Source: Ceratothoa steindachneri (taxonomy: Eukaryota; Arthropoda; Malacostraca; Isopoda; Cymothoidae). From it: a stretch of DNA of 64,000 nucleotides. The stretch's first letter is position 1. Every line of letters begins with the position of its first letter. The translations under genes were made by a program, and so were the position numbers. Shown piece by piece: positions 60,406 to 64,000 of the stretch. The notes below the pieces were generated by a model. It had not been told where the DNA came from, did no database searches, and saw nothing but the letters and a program-made list of their open reading frames with translations. The stretch is from contig OZ018324.1 in the NCBI GenBank assembly GCA_963969495.1, positions 43,770,609-43,834,608 of the forward strand, written 5' to 3'.

Positions 60406-60411
60406 TAAAAC

Positions 60412-60468
60412 GAAGTGAAAGAATTCCACAAGGTCAGGCATGCCTGACGAACCTTGTGGAATTCTTCC
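60412..60468. repeat. Palindrome at the 5' junction of the CR1 element
   Basis: The left arm CGAAGTGAAAGAATTCCACA continues AGGT. The right arm ACCTTGTGGAATTCTTCCAC continues TTCG and is its complement with one mismatch. The centre is CAGGCATGCCTG, itself a palindrome. The right arm is normal CR1 coding sequence (LVEFFHF); the left arm is an inverted copy. Confidence 0.85.
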
Positions 60469-61990
60469 ACTTCGTCTTCCGTGATCACGATCGGGACAAG
60501 GCGGTGGATGTGGTCTACTTAGACTTTCAAAAAGCCTTTGATAAGGTACCACGCTGCCGCCTTCTCCGAAAAGTGTGAGCGCTAGGCATAGACGGAAAAG
60601 TAGCCGGCTGGATCGAGAACTGGCTAAGTGGCAGACGGCAACGGGTGGTGGTGAATGGACAGGCTTCTGAGTGGGTGCCTGTTACTAGCGGGGTGCCTCA
60701 AGGTTCTGTCCTGGAACCACTACTATTCATCATCTACGTCAACGAACGATATGGACGGTGACAGGGTTGCAAAGATTTCCAAATTTGCCGACGATACCAA
60801 GCTTGGTATGAACGTTGCAAAGGATGGAAATACTGCCCGCCTGCAGGAAGATCTTCGGAAGATTGGGAAGTAATCGGGCACGTGGCAATTTCTTTTTAAC
60901 GTGAATAAATGCAAAGTGATGCATATCAGTCACCGAAACCTTCATTTTCATTATTTCATTACGGGAACTGCTTTTGAATCTACCTACACTGAGAAGGAAT
61001 TAGGTGTAACTATAACTAGTGATCTCAAGTTCTTGAGGCAGTGTATTGAGGCGGAGAAGAAAGTCCAAAGGATGCTAGGTTATATAAAGCGCCATTTTGG
61101 ATATCCGAACAAGGAAATAGTACTGTGTTTGTACAATTCACTTGTCCGAGCGCACCTGGAGTATGGCATACAATTTTGCAGTCCTTCATTTCGAAAGGAT
61201 ATCGCGAGATTAGAACGCGTGCAATCCAGGGCAACCAAACTGATTCCTTCTATCAGACATAAAAGTGATGAAGATAGATTAAGGAATTAGACCTGTTCTC
61301 GTTGTAAACCCGTAGACTGCGTGGTCAGCTCATCGATGTTTGGGCTATATAAAGCGCCAGTTTGGATATCGGAACAAAAAGATTGTACTGTGTTTGTGCA
61401 ACTCACTTGTCCAACCGCACCTGGAGTATGCCGTACAATTTTTAAGTGCTTTATTTCGAAATGACATCGCGAGATTGGAACGCGTACATGCCAGGGCAAC
61501 CAAACTGATTCCCTCTATCAGACACAAAAGTTATGAAGATAGATTAAGGGAATTAGATCTGCTCTCGTTGGAACCCGTAGATTGCGTGGTCAGCTCATCG
61601 AAGTTTTCAAAATACTTCGAGGGTTCGATAATGTTGACTACGGGGATATTTTCACACTTGTTATGAGCAGAACAAGAAATCACAGATTTAAACTTGAACT
61701 GAAGCGTTACATCCACGATCTGTGTGGAAAGTTTTTCACGTACAGTATCTGCGGTAAGTGGAACACACTTCCATTGAACGTTGTCAACAGTGAATCTGTT
61801 GACCAGTTCAAGTCAAGACTAGACAGAGTCTTCAAAAATGGCCGTGAAAGAACGTAAAGCATTTGAGCAGAGATGTGCCCGCTCGACTGCTAGTCCAAAA
61901 GTACCCTCTTTGAATGGACCGTAAGGTCTTCTAGGGTACCTTCTTTCCTTGTCGTTACTCCTTGTTGTAAAACGAAAATCACTGCAATTA
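60432..61990 (+). pseudogene. CR1-type LINE ORF2 (reverse transcriptase part), 5'-truncated
   Basis: Starts inside the reverse transcriptase: CLTNLVEFFHFVF, DKAVDVVYLDFQKAFDKVPR (60500), [48 protein letters not shown] (60725). After a frameshift come KFADDTKLGM (60781; the FADD box is intact) and NVNKCKVMHISHRN, ELGVTITSDLKFLRQCIEAE and RMLGYIKRHFG. Then NSLVRAHLEYGIQFCSPSFR, IARLERVQSRATKLIPSIRH, RTRNHRFKLELKRYIHDLCG and VDQFKSRLDRVFKNGRERT before a stop (61857). The 3' untranslated part runs to about 61990. The order and motifs are those of the CR1 clade. The endonuclease is missing. Stops and one 265-bp tandem duplication (61078-61342 repeated at 61343-61607) break the frame. Confidence 0.9.
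61078..61607 (+). repeat. 265-bp tandem duplication inside the CR1 element
   Basis: TATATAAAGCGCCA occurs at 61081 and again at 61346, and CCCGTAGA.TGCGTGGTCAGC ends both copies. Both code for the stretch YIKR.FGY to DRLR. The copies have diverged by scattered substitutions. Confidence 0.85.
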
Positions 61991-62985
61991 ATATTGTTGT
62001 AGAAGTTGAAGGTGAAGACTAATGAGAAAGAAAGCTCCCATGAATTTTAGTTAAATTACCATGAAATCAGCCAAGATATGCGACTATGATAGCAAAGAGA
62101 AGCTTTCTTGAATCTGCATCGTTTATTACTCGAGAACGCAACCCTTTCATACTAAACATTAAACTGTATCCAATAGGTAATCTTCAGGCATAAATTTAAA
62201 GTAGTTCTTTTGATGGAGATGGATAAGTTGGATTGGTATAATGAAGGTCGTCCCCCAAGAGTCTTTGTGCAGTAAATTTGTTATATAACCAAAGCATTAG
62301 ATGATGATTTTATTTCCGTTTGTGCCAAAAAAATATCATTCTGTGGGAGAAAGAAGAAGAACGTCTGGTAGAATTGATTTGGAAAGGATTTGCCAGATTT
62401 TATGGTGACTACTTGTCGGAACACAGGGAGTATTAGAACAGAGTGTTTGCTTGTGAAGTGATATTGGAGCATCTGCTAAAAAATATAAGAAAGAGCTAGG
62501 AATTGTTATAATCAAAGCTAATTATCTTTTTAATGATGTTTTTCTTGGTAAATCCTTTGGGCTTTCATAATGTGCCATGTGTACAGCAAAGGAAAATGGT
62601 GCGTGAAAACTATAACTAAAAGATTTTAAACACTTGAAAATATTTCTGAAAATAATCCGAGTAACGTTATGTAGTACATTATTTTTTTACGAGCCATTTG
62701 AGATCCCAGTAAAAGAAAATAATAAATGAATGATGAATAAAGAGCATTTAGTCTCGAAAAACAGCTCTCATGAATAAAGCAACATTTAAAAGACTGATGT
62801 AATGTATACTCACTATTCACCTAAGCTGTTGTGAGTTCTCGGAAAAAATAAATCTATTAAAATCTTTTTAAGAAAGTTAAATCAAGTATACAATCTGAAT
62901 TGTCGAAACAAATGAGCACTGAAATATTCAGTATATTTTAATGTTCCGTGCCTTGTTATATTTAGATGAATCTTTAACATATGGG
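61991..62985. other. No gene seen
   Basis: AT-rich, short frames only. Confidence 0.45.
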
Positions 62986-62987
62986 TG

Positions 62988-63111
62988 AGCTCTAATCATC
63001 TTTTTAGTGTCAACACTAAACCATATGGTTGAGATGGTGTTGGCGTCTAAGCTCTAATAATATTTTTAGTGTCAACACTAAATCATATGGTTGAGGTGGT
63101 GATGGAGTCTG
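62988..63111. repeat. 62-bp tandem duplication containing a palindrome
   Basis: AGCTCTAATCATCTTTTTAG at 62988 recurs as AGCTCTAATAATATTTTTAG at 63050. Both units hold TTTAGTGTCAACACTAAA, an 8-2-8 inverted repeat, followed by CATATGGTTGAG.TGGTG. Confidence 0.85.
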
Positions 63112-64000
63112 AAAACACTTTTTTATAGAAGTAACTAGATCTATAATATAAATTGAAAAATATCTCTTCTTGGGGCTTGCAAATTTTGGAAATATCCCGG
63201 TTTCATACCAAGAATTTAAGGGTGGGTGATTAAATATTTTCACTGGAACAGCGAACTAAAAAACAAAAGATGAAAGAAAAAAAAACATGCTTAGTTAATG
63301 GATCTGGAGAAACCTTAGGATTGTGTAGATAAGTGATTCACAAAGTTGGGCGTGTAGCACAACTCTCGTGCCTGGGAAAATTTGGGTGGAGCGTTAATGC
63401 GGAATCCAAGATTATTTTTTTACAATGAGCATCTATCTGCTTTTTCATAGTTTTCGAAGTGGCAACTTGTCATCCAACAGGTATATGGAATAAGATAAAA
63501 ACTATTTTGTTCGCTATTACCTTCGTTGCTTCAGCTTGCTTGTCGTTGCAACATGATGAATCATTGAATAATTTGTTTAAAATCAAAGGTATAATGTGGC
63601 TATGTGACCGAGGGAAAGGAAATAACCAAACACTGCTACATTGGTGAGGGAACCTTTGATTTATTTTGCTTACGATTTGCTACAAACTAAGAGAAACCGA
63701 CTCGTAATTTAAAAATGTGAAAGTTTACGGCTGAAGATAACAAAGTTATCTCATCGAATCCAGGAAATCTGCTGTAAGTGTCAGGCCAAAGGTCCTTACT
63801 AAAGTAAAGGGATCACTTATTCTTCTGTGACAAATGAATAGTTTAGTTAGATTCTTGTGTACTCAAAAGTTAAGATTGGTATATTAAAGAGTCATATATC
63901 TTTTTTAATGATATGAAGTTATAATGTGACTTGAGGGAGCAAAAGGTTGGAAAAAGCTGGTGTAGATAGATAACATTCCAGCGGGTGCAAAGAATACAGG
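63112..64000. other. No gene seen
   Basis: AT-rich. The 62-codon frame at 63459-63647 has no recognisable domain. Confidence 0.45.

Noticed and set aside
60127..60552. 141-codon minus-strand frame
   Set aside because: Its first half is antisense to the CR1 reverse transcriptase, and the rest crosses the inverted 5' junction.

Overview
The window looks like AT-rich animal nuclear DNA, most likely arthropod and possibly crustacean. The reasons are long (AT)n arrays, spliceosomal introns with GT..AG ends, and a dense mixture of decayed transposable elements of types common in arthropods. There are no bacterial operons, no CRISPR array and no intact host gene that I can recognise. The species call is inference; nothing in the window fixes it.

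Layout. 1-5.4 kb: unassigned sequence with C/A-rich open frames on the minus strand, a 72-bp direct repeat, a LINE 3' fragment and a GC-rich promoter-like block. 5.5-7.4 kb (minus): an old copy of a multi-copy transposase-like gene with an (AT)n array in its intron. 8-20 kb: mostly unassigned, with a Penelope-type hammerhead-like motif, a 0.9-kb polypurine tract, a MITE and a foldback repeat pair. 20-21 kb: a mariner-family transposase pseudogene (plus) and a SINE. 22-29 kb: two copies of a dispersed repeat with 128-bp tandem units, a SINE composite, and another MITE. 31.4-33.1 kb (minus): a degenerate non-LTR reverse transcriptase. 34.2-34.9 kb: a third copy of the 128-bp family.

36.4-39.2 kb holds a complete-looking 2.8-kb DNA transposon. 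It has roughly 120-bp terminal inverted repeats beginning CACTGG, a matching TAA on both sides, and a three-exon gene. That gene belongs to the same family as the 5.5-7.4 kb copy. Read together, the two copies carry the D, D, C(2)C, H(4)H, E pattern of RAG1/Transib/CACTA-type DDE transposases. 39.5-40.4 kb (minus): a second mariner-type transposase pseudogene. 41-43.3 kb: LINE fragments and SINEs around a 1-kb inverted array of a 245-bp satellite, bounded by (AT)n on both sides.

46-50.9 kb (minus): a Ty3/gypsy-class element whose integrase lies upstream of reverse transcriptase and RNase H, the reversed Gmr1-like domain order, with a 22-bp minisatellite in its presumed LTR region. 50.9-55.6 kb (plus): a jockey-type LINE with a CR1-type 3' fragment nested in it in the opposite orientation. 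55.8-56.4 kb (minus): a Penelope-type GIY-YIG domain. 60.4-62 kb (plus): a CR1-type LINE with a foldback 5' junction and an internal 265-bp tandem duplication.

No gene here works in a host pathway that I can see. The window is a nested record of transposition. Its most unusual items are the CACTGG-ended transposon and the reversed-order gypsy element.
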